Of a stretch of DNA of 64,000 nucleotides, positions 53,255 through 61,696 are shown in pieces (within the stretch, counting starts at the first letter, position 1; the number at the start of each line of letters is the position of its first letter). Where the stretch lies: NCBI GenBank assembly GCA_000648925.1, contig JFHF01000032.1:38126-102125 (forward strand), written 5' to 3'. The stretch comes from Caballeronia jiangsuensis. Lineage in GTDB: Bacteria > Pseudomonadota > Gammaproteobacteria > Burkholderiales > Burkholderiaceae. The notes under the pieces were generated by a model that was given only the letters and a program-made list of their open reading frames with translations, did not search any database and was not told where the DNA came from. A program made the translations under genes and the position numbers.

Positions 53255-54376
53255 ATGAGCGCAGTTCATTTGCAGCAAATTCGCAAGGCCTTTGCGGGCG
53301 TGGATGTTCTGAAGGGCGTGGATATCGAGGTGACCGATCGCGAGTTCATGGTCTTCGTCGGTCCTTCGGGGTGCGGAAAATCCACCTTGCTTCGCACCAT
53401 CGCCGGACTGGAGCGCAGCGACTCGGGGCAAGTGCTGATCGGCGGCGAGGATGTCACCGATCTCGAACCCTCGCAACGCGGCGTCGCGATGGTGTTTCAG
53501 TCGTATGCGCTCTATCCGCATATGTCGGTGTACGAGAACATCGCGTTCGGGCTGCGCATGCTCAAGCTGCCCGAAGCGCAGATCAGGGAGCGTGTGCATC
53601 GCGCGGCGGAAATCCTGCAGATCGGCCAGTTGCTCGAACGGCGTCCGCGCGCGTTGTCGGGCGGGCAGCGTCAGCGCGTCGCGATTGGCCGCTCGATCGT
53701 GCGCGAACCGAAGGTCTTTCTCTTCGACGAACCGCTCTCCAATCTCGATGCCGCGTTGCGCGTGCAGATGCGCCTCGAACTCATCAAGCTGCACAAGCAG
53801 CTCAACGCGACGATGATCTACGTCACGCACGATCAGACCGAAGCCATGACGATGGCCGATCGCATCGTCGTGCTGAATCACGGCCGCGTCGAGCAGATCG
53901 GCTCGCCGCTCGAACTGTATCGCACGCCGCACAATCGCTTCGTTGCGGGCTTCATCGGCTCGCCGAAGATGAACTTCATGGACGTGCGCGTGATGCGCGT
54001 CGATGCCGCGGGCGTCACCATCGAATTGCCCGGCGGCGAGCCGCTCACGCTGCCGTTCGCCGCTTCCACCGTGAGAGCGGGCGAGACGCTCACGCTCGGC
54101 ATACGGCCCGAGCATTTCATCGAAGCATGCGGCGGCGATATCGACAGCGGCCTGTCCGGCGAAGTCATGGTGATCGAGCATCTCGGCGGCGAGACGCTGT
54201 TGCATGTGCGGCTGCCGAACGAGCTCGTGATTCAGGTGAAAGGATCGGGCGAATCGACGGCCGTTGAAGGACAGCGGCTGAACGCGGGCTTCAGCATTCG
54301 CCACGTGCATCTGTTCCGCGAGGACGGCAGCGCGCTCGAACGGATGCGGCCAGTGGAGCAGACCGCGACCGCCTGA
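53255..54376 (+). CDS. ABC transporter ATPase, polyol/sugar (MsmX/UgpC type)
   Basis: A 373-residue ATPase. Walker A GPSGCGKST, Q-loop FQSYALYPHMSV, signature LSGGQRQRVAIGRS and Walker B FLFDEPLSNLD are intact, followed by the H-loop THDQTEA and a C-terminal TOBE-like regulatory domain. It energises the permease pair on the other strand. Start ATG 53255 has GGGAGACAACGT upstream. It is divergent from the rest of the transporter. Confidence 0.95.
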   Translation: MSAVHLQQIRKAFAGVDVLKGVDIEVTDREFMVFVGPSGCGKSTLLRTIAGLERSDSGQVLIGGEDVTDLEPSQRGVAMVFQSYALYPHMSVYENIAFGLRMLKLPEAQIRERVHRAAEILQIGQLLERRPRALSGGQRQRVAIGRSIVREPKVFLFDEPLSNLDAALRVQMRLELIKLHKQLNATMIYVTHDQTEAMTMADRIVVLNHGRVEQIGSPLELYRTPHNRFVAGFIGSPKMNFMDVRVMRVDAAGVTIELPGGEPLTLPFAASTVRAGETLTLGIRPEHFIEACGGDIDSGLSGEVMVIEHLGGETLLHVRLPNELVIQVKGSGESTAVEGQRLNAGFSIRHVHLFREDGSALERMRPVEQTATA

Positions 54377-54747
54377 CGGTCGAGTTAGAGGGAGATCGCT
54401 TTTTGATCGCGCGATGACCGGCACGCGCGGTCCATATGCCGCTAGTCGGGATTACAAATGTTCCAGGATCGTTCGGCACAATCTGCAAAACCGCATCAGA
54501 ATGCCGCTCGATGCAACAGCCGCTTATGTGCGGCACCCCACATAGCGCGTAACACGTCACGAATTCGTTACGTAACCCTGAACGCGACGTAACGCCTTGT
54601 AGCGCAAACGTGACGGTCTGCAACGGCGCGCAAACGTTATCCTGCATGGCAGACCGGCGTAAAACGCTTCGTATCGCGGACAGACGCCGCCTCTGGCATG
54701 AGTCGTGCAACCGCTCCCACGACCAACTGGGAGGGGATGGCTCAAGC
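54377..54747. other. Intergenic region, 371 bp, with CGTAAC repeats
   Basis: Between the ABC ATPase and the EAL gene. It contains the palindrome GTTACGTAAC (54567-54576) and further CGTAAC copies at 54548-54553 and 54588-54593. An alternative long start for the EAL gene lies inside it but has no family sequence. No other gene is seen. Confidence 0.55.
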
Positions 54748-55632
54748 ATGAACAGAACGACACACGGCTCGCCTGTCGCGAAAGCCGCGCCGAACTCGGA
54801 TCATGCATTCAGGCATCGCATACTCGATGGCCTCAAGGCCGGAGAATTCTGCATCGCCTATCAGGGAATATACCGAGGCGACAGCGGCGAACTCGCGCAA
54901 ATGGAAGCGTTGATTCGCTGGCGTCATCCGGAGTACGGCGTATTGCTGCCGGGCGCATTCAGCGACGCGTTCAAGGACGCGGAGATCATGCGCGAACTCA
55001 CATGGTTCGTGCTGGACGCCGTCGCGTCCGAGATCGAGGCATGGCGAGCACGCGGCGGCGCGCATTATTCGGTCGCGGTGAACGTGCCGCCATCGGTCGC
55101 GGCGCTGCCCGGCTTCGCGGATCGCATGGACTCGATCTGCCGCGCGCACGGCGTCACGCCCGATTGCATCGAACTCGAATTGCTGGAGAGCGAGGATCTG
55201 GCGCGCATGCCGTCGATGCCGAAGGTGGTGAGGCATCTGAAGAACAAGGGCGTAAGCGTGGCGATGGACGATTTCGGCACGGGCTATTCGTGTCTCGCCG
55301 CACTCGGTCCGATCGACTTCGGCACTGTGAAAATCGCAAGGGAACTGCTGGCCGAAGCGCCGCGTTGCCCGAATGCGTGTCTGGTGTTTTCGTCGGTGCT
55401 CGCGTTGCTGACGCGGCTCAAGGTGGCGATCGTCGTCGAGGGTGTCGAGACGGCGGCGCAGGCGCAGTGGCTCGCGCAGTGGCCGCATGTGCTCGCGCAG
55501 GGCTTCTTTCTCGCGCGGCCTGCATTCGGCATCGATAACGTGCCTGGTGCGCGTACCGGCCGCGCGATGACGCGGCGCAGGACGACGCGGCGCGACGAGT
55601 CCCGGAGCATGCGGCTCGCCGATGCGGCGTGA
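54748..55632 (+). CDS. EAL-domain cyclic-di-GMP phosphodiesterase
   Basis: A 294-residue protein that is essentially one EAL domain. Metal and catalytic residues are present: Glu53 in EAL, Asn112, Glu144, Asp174-Asp175 in DDFGTG, Lys195, Glu231 in EGVE and Gln251. The usual LKID loop reads VKIA. It probably hydrolyses c-di-GMP; no sensor or receiver domain is attached. GGGAGGGGATGG lies ahead of ATG 54748. An Arg-rich tail (TRRRTTRRD) ends the protein. Confidence 0.92.
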   Translation: MNRTTHGSPVAKAAPNSDHAFRHRILDGLKAGEFCIAYQGIYRGDSGELAQMEALIRWRHPEYGVLLPGAFSDAFKDAEIMRELTWFVLDAVASEIEAWRARGGAHYSVAVNVPPSVAALPGFADRMDSICRAHGVTPDCIELELLESEDLARMPSMPKVVRHLKNKGVSVAMDDFGTGYSCLAALGPIDFGTVKIARELLAEAPRCPNACLVFSSVLALLTRLKVAIVVEGVETAAQAQWLAQWPHVLAQGFFLARPAFGIDNVPGARTGRAMTRRRTTRRDESRSMRLADAA

Positions 55633-55675
55633 CGTATCGAAGCGTTTCTGGCAGCCCTCGTAAAGCCAGAACTTG

Positions 55676-55706
55676 GCCGACGCCTCGCGCGTCGGCGTCT
55701 TTTTTT
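55676..55706 (+). terminator. Intrinsic terminator after the EAL gene
   Basis: An 8-bp stem GCCGACGC / GCGTCGGC (55676-55683 and 55689-55696) with a 5-nt loop is followed by GTC and seven T. It also separates the EAL gene from the convergent toxin gene. Confidence 0.85.
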
Positions 55707-55722
55707 GGCTCTTTCGCGGAGT

Positions 55723-56007
55723 TTATCTACGTGGGGGCGGCCATCGACGCGACGTATGAACCAGCGCCAGCACCCAGACATCATCGCCGTCGATTTCGTA
55801 GACCAACCGATAGTTCTCGTGCGCGATCATTTCCCGCGTGCCGGCTATCTTCCCGGGTCGTCCGAGTTGCGCGTGAACGGCCAAACGCCCGGCCACCGCG
55901 CTGAACAGTTCGTCCATGCGAGCCGCCGCTGCCGGATTGTCTTCTGCAATGTAATCCCACACATCTTCGCGGTCCTGCAACGCCTCAGGCGTCCACACTA
56001 CCGTCAT
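55723..56007 (-). CDS. ParE/RelE-family toxin
   Basis: A 94-residue protein with the ParE/RelE fold (WTPEALQDREDVWDYIAEDNPAAAARMDELFSA over ~5-37, GRPGKIAGTREMIAHENYRLVYEIDGDDVWVL). Family members inhibit growth through gyrase or mRNA cleavage. Its start overlaps the end of the antitoxin gene by 4 bp (56004-56007), a standard coupling. The terminal HTSRRWPPPR is close to the ParE C-terminus. Which target it hits is not shown. Confidence 0.92.
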   Translation of the reverse strand: MTVVWTPEALQDREDVWDYIAEDNPAAAARMDELFSAVAGRLAVHAQLGRPGKIAGTREMIAHENYRLVYEIDGDDVWVLALVHTSRRWPPPRR

Positions 56008-56282
56008 GCTTTACCCGCCGTTCGAGCGCGGCGAGCGGCAAACTTCGCTTCGACCTGATCGTTCGATTGCCCTCGGCCGTCGCGCATCGACTTGCGAGCG
56101 ACCTCGACCTTTTCACGTAGATACACATCGTATTCGCGCGCTTCGCGCTGACGCTGGATGAACTCTCGCATCAACTCGCGCAGCACCTGAGATGCGGGCC
56201 GGTGCGCGGCATCTGCCGCGGCCATGAATTCTTCTCGCAACTCCGGCTCCAGCTTCATCGTAAAAACCGCTTCCTTTGGCAT
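56004..56282 (-). CDS. RHH-type antitoxin
   Basis: A 92-residue antitoxin. An N-terminal ribbon-helix-helix (EAVFTMKLEPELREEFMAAADAAHRPASQVLRELM over ~4-38) binds DNA and represses the pair. The C-terminal charged tail wraps the toxin. The ATG at 56282 has GGGAGCGTCTC upstream; the longer frame upstream is not conserved-looking. Confidence 0.9.
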   Translation of the reverse strand: MPKEAVFTMKLEPELREEFMAAADAAHRPASQVLRELMREFIQRQREAREYDVYLREKVEVARKSMRDGRGQSNDQVEAKFAARRARTAGKA

Positions 56283-56343
56283 GAGACGCTCCCGCATTCG
56301 ATACTGCGAAAGTATATACGTTTTCATTACCTCGCTCGACGTC

Positions 56344-58251
56344 TCAAATCCTCGTACGCGTCAAATCCATCGCAGGCGCCTTCAGCTTCAACCCACCGAT
56401 CGCCGCGCGTGTGCCCGCATCGACCGGCAGTCCCCATCGCTCGAAGAACTCCCTCAAATCCAGATTCGCCGCGATACACGCGCGCAGCACGAAGCTCTGC
56501 ACTTCGCGCTTCTCGCCGCCTTCATCCTCCGTCAGCGGATGCAACCGATAGTACTTGTGCAGCCGCGCATAGAAGCCGTCGCCGAGCGCTCGGCGCAACT
56601 GTTCGTACATCACGAGCCTGATCCAGAGCGCTTCGGATGGCACCGGAAACGACGCATCGTCGAGAAAATTGCGCGACGGCTGCGCAAGGTAAAGCGCCGC
56701 GAGATCGAGCCGGTTCTTTCTGCCGCGCGCATCGACGACCTGCAGCAACGGCGAAGCCATCGGCGTGCCGAGACGTTGCAGCGCGTGCAGCGAGTAGAGG
56801 TTCACCGTCGTCTCCGTGACGCCCGGCCATGTCCAGTCCCATTGTTGATACATGTGGCCCATCTCGTGCCACACGCCCCATTCATCGGCCTTCGCGGGCT
56901 GAAGCAGGGTCTCGGCGGCGCTGTTCAAAGGCAGGCCGATCATGTAGTACGTCGCGTACAGATACGTGTTCTGCAACTCCGCGTGCGTGGAAATCGCGTC
57001 CTGCACGAAATGCACGCGCAATGGCGAAGGCGCATCGAGCGCGCTCGATCCGTCGAGCCCGGACAGTTCATCGTGATAGCCCATGATGCGCTCGACGTAA
57101 CCGAGCAGCGTGGCCGGGTCCGCCGCGCCCGCCTTGTCGTACATCGAACGCGCGACGGTGAACATCGTGCGCCTGCCGACCATCTCGACGAGCGGCGCAT
57201 CGGCGTAACGTTGCAGCATCGCGCGCCATTCGAGGAGCGTCGTCGTGCCTTCGACATAGAACGGCACGGCGCGGCCGCCTTCGCGTACGAAGACATCGAC
57301 GGAAGTGCGCGGCCGCTCGTTGAATCCGCTATCGATATATTCGAAGTAAAGCAAGCCATCGCGCGACGCGACGAACTCATTGCGCCCTTCCGTCGCGAGG
57401 ATCGTCTGCGGATCGCCTGCGGGCTGACGCCGGTAGAAGCCGTTCTTGTTGCCGACCATGATGACGAGGCCATCGGGGCCATCGTCGGCGAGACCGCTCA
57501 CGTCGATCACGACGGACTCGCCCTTCGACACATACAGCCCCGACGGATGAGAGTCGGTCCAGCGAAAGCCGCCGAGCCTGCCGGCTTCGATCGCATCGGG
57601 CGCATATGCGCTCAGGTGATAGCGCTTCGCGGCGTTGTCGTAGGTCGATTGCGGTGCTGCATCGAGCGTGCGATACGCATGTTCGGCGTCTTCGTTGTGC
57701 ACCTCGTACAGACGCCATTGCCCGGCCTGCGCGTTCGCTTCGACCAACGCGCCGTCGCGCAGCGCATGATGCGCGACGACGAGGCCCGTCCTCGTGCCGG
57801 TCGCCGCGATGGTCACCGCGTTCGCATCGGCTTCGATGCTCCAGTTCTGCCGCGCTTCGCCCGATGGCGCTTCTAGATCCACGCGCGCGCCGAGCGTCAG
57901 GTATCGTCCGTAGAGCTTCGAATACAGGCGAAAGCCGCTGCCCTCTTTATCGACGGTCCATATCTGCGCCGCGGCCAGCTCGGGCGTCCACTTCGACTGG
58001 ACGAGCGCGATCGTGCCGTCCGCTTGCTGGTGCGCCGTCAACGCCTTGAACGAAGCGTTCGACACGATATAGAAGTCGCCTTCGCCGACTTTCGCGCCCG
58101 CGCCGTAGGGCACCTGCATCGCGCCGGGTGTCACCGCAAAGCGCGAGACGCGCACGGCGTCGTGCGGATAGAAGGTCATCGGCGCGTAATAGCGCGACGC
58201 GGCATGCGCGTCGCACAACGCCAGGATCAACAGCCACGCTCGCCATCGCAT
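56344..58251 (-). CDS. Secreted M60-family (enhancin-like) metallopeptidase
   Basis: A 635-residue protein with a short signal peptide (ending CDAHA, ~17). A ricin-like or carbohydrate-binding region (~50-190) precedes the M60 domain (~250-560). The zinc motif is HEMGH at 462-466 with Glu480 13 residues further on (WPGVTETTVNLYSLH), the HExxH-x(8-28)-E pattern of M60. Family members cleave mucin-type glycoproteins. The ATG has GGAGGATTCGAGC upstream. The gene sits 16 bp after the sigma-54 gene, so it is transcribed with the Tad pilus genes. Confidence 0.93.
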   Translation of the reverse strand: MRWRAWLLILALCDAHAASRYYAPMTFYPHDAVRVSRFAVTPGAMQVPYGAGAKVGEGDFYIVSNASFKALTAHQQADGTIALVQSKWTPELAAAQIWTVDKEGSGFRLYSKLYGRYLTLGARVDLEAPSGEARQNWSIEADANAVTIAATGTRTGLVVAHHALRDGALVEANAQAGQWRLYEVHNEDAEHAYRTLDAAPQSTYDNAAKRYHLSAYAPDAIEAGRLGGFRWTDSHPSGLYVSKGESVVIDVSGLADDGPDGLVIMVGNKNGFYRRQPAGDPQTILATEGRNEFVASRDGLLYFEYIDSGFNERPRTSVDVFVREGGRAVPFYVEGTTTLLEWRAMLQRYADAPLVEMVGRRTMFTVARSMYDKAGAADPATLLGYVERIMGYHDELSGLDGSSALDAPSPLRVHFVQDAISTHAELQNTYLYATYYMIGLPLNSAAETLLQPAKADEWGVWHEMGHMYQQWDWTWPGVTETTVNLYSLHALQRLGTPMASPLLQVVDARGRKNRLDLAALYLAQPSRNFLDDASFPVPSEALWIRLVMYEQLRRALGDGFYARLHKYYRLHPLTEDEGGEKREVQSFVLRACIAANLDLREFFERWGLPVDAGTRAAIGGLKLKAPAMDLTRTRI

Positions 58252-58267
58252 GCTCGAATCCTCCGCG

Positions 58268-59653
58268 CTACATCGACCGTGTCTCCGGCTCTTCGTCGAA
58301 GATCTGGAACTTGCGCATCTTTTCCCACAGCACCTTGCGGCTGATGCCGAGATATTGCGCCGTATCCTGTCTTCTCCAGCCGTTCGCATCGAGCGCCGCG
58401 ATCACGCGATTGCGCTCGTTCATGTCCCACTTGCTGCGATCGACCAGCAAGTCCGATCCGCCTTCCGGCGCGGCTCTCGCATTGCGTGCGAGCACGAGCA
58501 GGCGCTTCACGCGCGCTTCGTCCCACGCGCCGAGTTGCCGCACCGTCACGCCCACACGCTCCGCCAGATTGCGCAGCTCGCGCACGTTGCCGGGGAAATA
58601 CACGTCGGCGACGGCGTCGGCGAGCCAGTACGGCAGCTCGGGCAACGCATCGAGCTTCTCCTTGCCGATGACATCGCTGATGAACGCCTTGAAGAGCGCG
58701 ATCTTATCGGTCCCGCCGCGCTCTTCGAGCGAAGGGATTTTCAGCTCGATCACCGCGAGACGGTAATACAGGTCCGCGCGAAACGCGCCTTCCTTCACGA
58801 GTTGCGGCAGGCACTTGTTGCTCGCCGCGATGAGCCGGAATTCGAGCCGCACGGGCGTCGCCGAGCCGATGCGCGTGACCGCCTGATCTTCCAGCACGCG
58901 CAGGAGCTTCACTTGCTGATAGAGCGGCAAGTCGCCGATCTCGTCGAGAAAAAGCGTGCCGCCGTTCGCCTGCTCGAAATAGCCCTTGTGCGCGAGCACC
59001 GCGCCCGTGAACGAGCCTTTCGCATGTCCGAAGAAGAGCGATTCAAAGAGGCCATCGGGAATCGCGCCGCAGTTCACCGGCACGAACGGACCGTTGCGAT
59101 AACGCGTGTGCTTCTCGTGCAGCAGTTGCGCGATGCGCTCCTTGCCGACGCCCGTCTCGCCATGCAGCAGCACGCTCGTGTCGCAATCGGCGAAGGTATC
59201 GACTTCATGCAGCAGCGCCTGCATGCACTCCGCATGGGCGATCAATGCGTGCGACGCCTGCGTGTCCTCGCCGTGCGCGCGCAGTTGCCGCGCGAGCTTC
59301 GCGACCATCGCGCGCAATTCCGCGCCGGTGAAATCGAGCGGCAGGATATGCGAATAGTCCGGCGGAAACATCGACGGATCGCGCTCGCGCGGCGCCGCGC
59401 CGACCCAGACCACCGGCATCGAATGACGCGCTTCCCAGTCGCGCAACACGAACGCGCCGCCATCGATCACGCTCACGCTGATGATCGCGAGCGCGGGCCG
59501 GTCGGACTCGCGCGGCGCGCTGATCGACGTGCCGTCCGCGCGCAGCACGTCCACGTCCTGACCCGACATCGCACGCACCACGCGTTCGACGACGTCGGCC
59601 TTGCCCTCCCACACGTGGATATCGAGACCATCGATTTTGCTGTTCTGTCTCAT
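58268..59653 (-). CDS. Sigma-54-dependent activator of the Tad operon
   Basis: A 461-residue bacterial enhancer-binding protein. The N-terminal ~130 residues look like a receiver, but the usual acidic pocket is missing (LDIHVWEGKAD at the start), so phosphorylation seems unlikely. The AAA+ core has Walker A GETGVGKE (165-172), GSFTGA (213-218) in place of GAFTGA, and Walker B GGTLFLDEIG (231-240). A Fis-type HTH ends it (ALDANGWRRQDTAQYLGISRKVLWEKMRK). The start at 59653 is close behind the TadG gene (5-bp gap). Confidence 0.93.
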   Translation of the reverse strand: MRQNSKIDGLDIHVWEGKADVVERVVRAMSGQDVDVLRADGTSISAPRESDRPALAIISVSVIDGGAFVLRDWEARHSMPVVWVGAAPRERDPSMFPPDYSHILPLDFTGAELRAMVAKLARQLRAHGEDTQASHALIAHAECMQALLHEVDTFADCDTSVLLHGETGVGKERIAQLLHEKHTRYRNGPFVPVNCGAIPDGLFESLFFGHAKGSFTGAVLAHKGYFEQANGGTLFLDEIGDLPLYQQVKLLRVLEDQAVTRIGSATPVRLEFRLIAASNKCLPQLVKEGAFRADLYYRLAVIELKIPSLEERGGTDKIALFKAFISDVIGKEKLDALPELPYWLADAVADVYFPGNVRELRNLAERVGVTVRQLGAWDEARVKRLLVLARNARAAPEGGSDLLVDRSKWDMNERNRVIAALDANGWRRQDTAQYLGISRKVLWEKMRKFQIFDEEPETRSM

Positions 59654-59658
59654 GTCGT

Positions 59659-61380
59659 TCAATAAGCCAGTTGCGACTCGCCGCAGGTGAGCGACAGGTC
59701 GTGAATCATGCTCGTTCCCACTTGCGCGCCGAGCAGTTGCAGGACAGGCACGAGCACCTGATCGAGGCCCGTGAGCACGGTCGCGAGCATCGGCACCAGA
59801 AGGCCGAGCAACAGCGGCGCGACAGTGTTGAGCAGCAAGGGCGGCAGGATCGGCGACGTGACCGCGAGGCCGCCCGGCGCCGAGAGACTCGCGCCGAGGC
59901 CCGAGAGCGCATTGGCGAGCGACGCGCCCGGCGCCGACGGAACCGCCTGATAGTCGTCGCCGTTGCCGCTCGCGCCGTCGAAGGACAAAGTCGCGGCGGA
60001 CGCGGGCATCGTCGCGGGCAGGCTCGCGGCGAGGCGCACGGTCAGCAGATTCGGCACGGTGACGAGCGTGGCGGGCTGCGTGCAGCTGAATGCGCCCATG
60101 TTCGCGGGCGTATCGCCGACGCAGACGTTCGCGATGCCCGTCTGCACGCCGATCGCCGAGCGGCGCGCCGACGCCGCGCCCTGGCATTGCGTCGACACGA
60201 GCCACGCGGCGCCGGGCGCCACTTCGATGTAGAGCGGCAGATGCACCATCGGCTGGGCGCCGCCGAAGCCCACGGGCAAGGGAAGTTGCAGCACGCTGAC
60301 ATCGACGAACGCACGCACCTGCGCCGTGCGCGCGAGCGTGCGCCAGTTGCCGCTCGCGTCCTTGCCCGCCTCGCCGACGGCGAGCGCCGGCGGCTGCACG
60401 ATCTGCACCTTGAGCGCCGCCGCAATCACCCCCGGCAGCGTCAGCCCCGCGCCGACGGTCGCGGCGGCCTTGCCCGCCTGCGCGATCTCAGCCGTCACGA
60501 ACAAGGCTTCGAGCGGGCTGATGGTCGCATCGAGCGCGCTTTGCGTATTCGCGAGCCCGACCGACAGCAGCCCCGGCGCGCCGTCGATGCTGCCGAGCGC
60601 AATCGTCTGGTTGCCGGGGATGTTCGCGTCGACGATCGCGCCCATCGCGCTGAGCGCGGTCGAGAGATTCGCGTTCGCCACGTTCGTCGTCTGCAGCGCG
60701 GTGAGCATCAGTCTGGCGATCTGCGCGGCGGTGAGCTTCATCGCGAGCAGTTGATCGACCGTGCCGACGCCCGCCGCCGTGACGAGATCGCCGACACGCA
60801 CGCGCGCATCCGCGAGCCCCTGATACGACACCAGCGACAGATTGAGATTCGTGCCGAGCAGCGCATTGAGCAGGCTATTCACCGTGCCCGCGCCGATGCT
60901 CGCGAGCGTCGTGCCGATCGAAAACGCGCCGACGTCCGTCGACTTGGCGATGGCCGTCGCCGTCACTTGCCGCGCGGGTCCGAGAAAGAAGTAAGGCACC
61001 GTGCGCGAGGCCGTCACTTTCACGGCGTTGGCAGGCGTGCCGCTCGTCGAGAAGTAGTCGGGCGCGGGGTTCGTCTGCGCGTCCCAGCGCCCGCACGTGA
61101 CCGTCAGGCCGTGGCCCGTGGCCGATGGATCGAAGCCGTTGCTCGTCGCGCTGCCGTTCGCGGTGGCCGTCACGCGCGTGCAGGCGGCATCGACGACTTG
61201 CGCGCCCGCGCTCGCCGAAAGATCGACGACGCTTTGCAGGCTGCGCCGCGCGAAAAAGAGATTGCCGATATCGATCGCACCGAGCGCGGCGACGGCGACG
61301 ACGAGCCAGATCGCCGCAAGCGTGCCCGCCGCGCCGCGCTGGCGCTGCCGGGCCGACACGATGTATCGATGCGTCGTCAT
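59659..61380 (-). CDS. TadG-like pilus assembly membrane protein
   Basis: A 573-residue protein with an N-terminal membrane segment after a GAAGTLAAIW motif (~16-45), which is the TadE/TadG-like start. The periplasmic part is long, low in Cys and rich in Ala/Leu/Val. TadG helps anchor or assemble Flp pili. It follows the DUF3613 gene by 6 bp and precedes the sigma-54 gene. Confidence 0.88.
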   Translation of the reverse strand: MTTHRYIVSARQRQRGAAGTLAAIWLVVAVAALGAIDIGNLFFARRSLQSVVDLSASAGAQVVDAACTRVTATANGSATSNGFDPSATGHGLTVTCGRWDAQTNPAPDYFSTSGTPANAVKVTASRTVPYFFLGPARQVTATAIAKSTDVGAFSIGTTLASIGAGTVNSLLNALLGTNLNLSLVSYQGLADARVRVGDLVTAAGVGTVDQLLAMKLTAAQIARLMLTALQTTNVANANLSTALSAMGAIVDANIPGNQTIALGSIDGAPGLLSVGLANTQSALDATISPLEALFVTAEIAQAGKAAATVGAGLTLPGVIAAALKVQIVQPPALAVGEAGKDASGNWRTLARTAQVRAFVDVSVLQLPLPVGFGGAQPMVHLPLYIEVAPGAAWLVSTQCQGAASARRSAIGVQTGIANVCVGDTPANMGAFSCTQPATLVTVPNLLTVRLAASLPATMPASAATLSFDGASGNGDDYQAVPSAPGASLANALSGLGASLSAPGGLAVTSPILPPLLLNTVAPLLLGLLVPMLATVLTGLDQVLVPVLQLLGAQVGTSMIHDLSLTCGESQLAY

Positions 61381-61386
61381 CGAGGG

Positions 61387-61674
61387 TCAGTTCATGTCGC
61401 GGTAGTTCACGTCGAGCGACGGCCGCCCGGCGTCTTCGAACGAAGAGCCGTAGCGCGCCGGAATCGGCGTGTCGAACGACTTGAGATAGCGCTCGTAGGC
61501 CGCGCCCGCCTGCGCGCCGGGCATCGGCTGCGCGGGCGCCGACGCCGCGTTGCTCGCCTGGAGCGTGAGCCAGGCCTGCGTCGCGTGGCCGATCTCGCTT
61601 GCGCTCTGCGCGCGCGCCGTGTGCTGCAAGGCGCCGCAAGCCATGCACAGCACGAGCATGCCGATTCGTTTCAT
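61387..61674 (-). CDS. DUF3613 protein of the Tad cluster
   Basis: A 95-residue exported protein. Signal peptide ~1-22 ends in TARA, then a short domain with ASEIGHATQAWLTLQ and AYERYLKSFDTPIP, the DUF3613 pattern. The gene is regularly found between tadD and tadG genes in Burkholderia-type clusters. GAGGAGAAGCGG precedes ATG 61674. Function unknown, presumably in pilus assembly. Confidence 0.88.
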   Translation of the reverse strand: MKRIGMLVLCMACGALQHTARAQSASEIGHATQAWLTLQASNAASAPAQPMPGAQAGAAYERYLKSFDTPIPARYGSSFEDAGRPSLDVNYRDMN

Positions 61675-61696
61675 CCGCTTCTCCTCGTCGTCGATA

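Noticed and set aside
54471..54489. A sigma-54-like GGCAC...TGCA upstream of the EAL gene
   Set aside because: The GG-to-GC distance is 10, not the required 12, so it does not fit the -24/-12 promoter.
56224..57876. A 550-codon plus-strand frame opposite the M60 peptidase
   Set aside because: The minus strand has a signal peptide and HEMGH motif; the plus frame is an antisense artefact.
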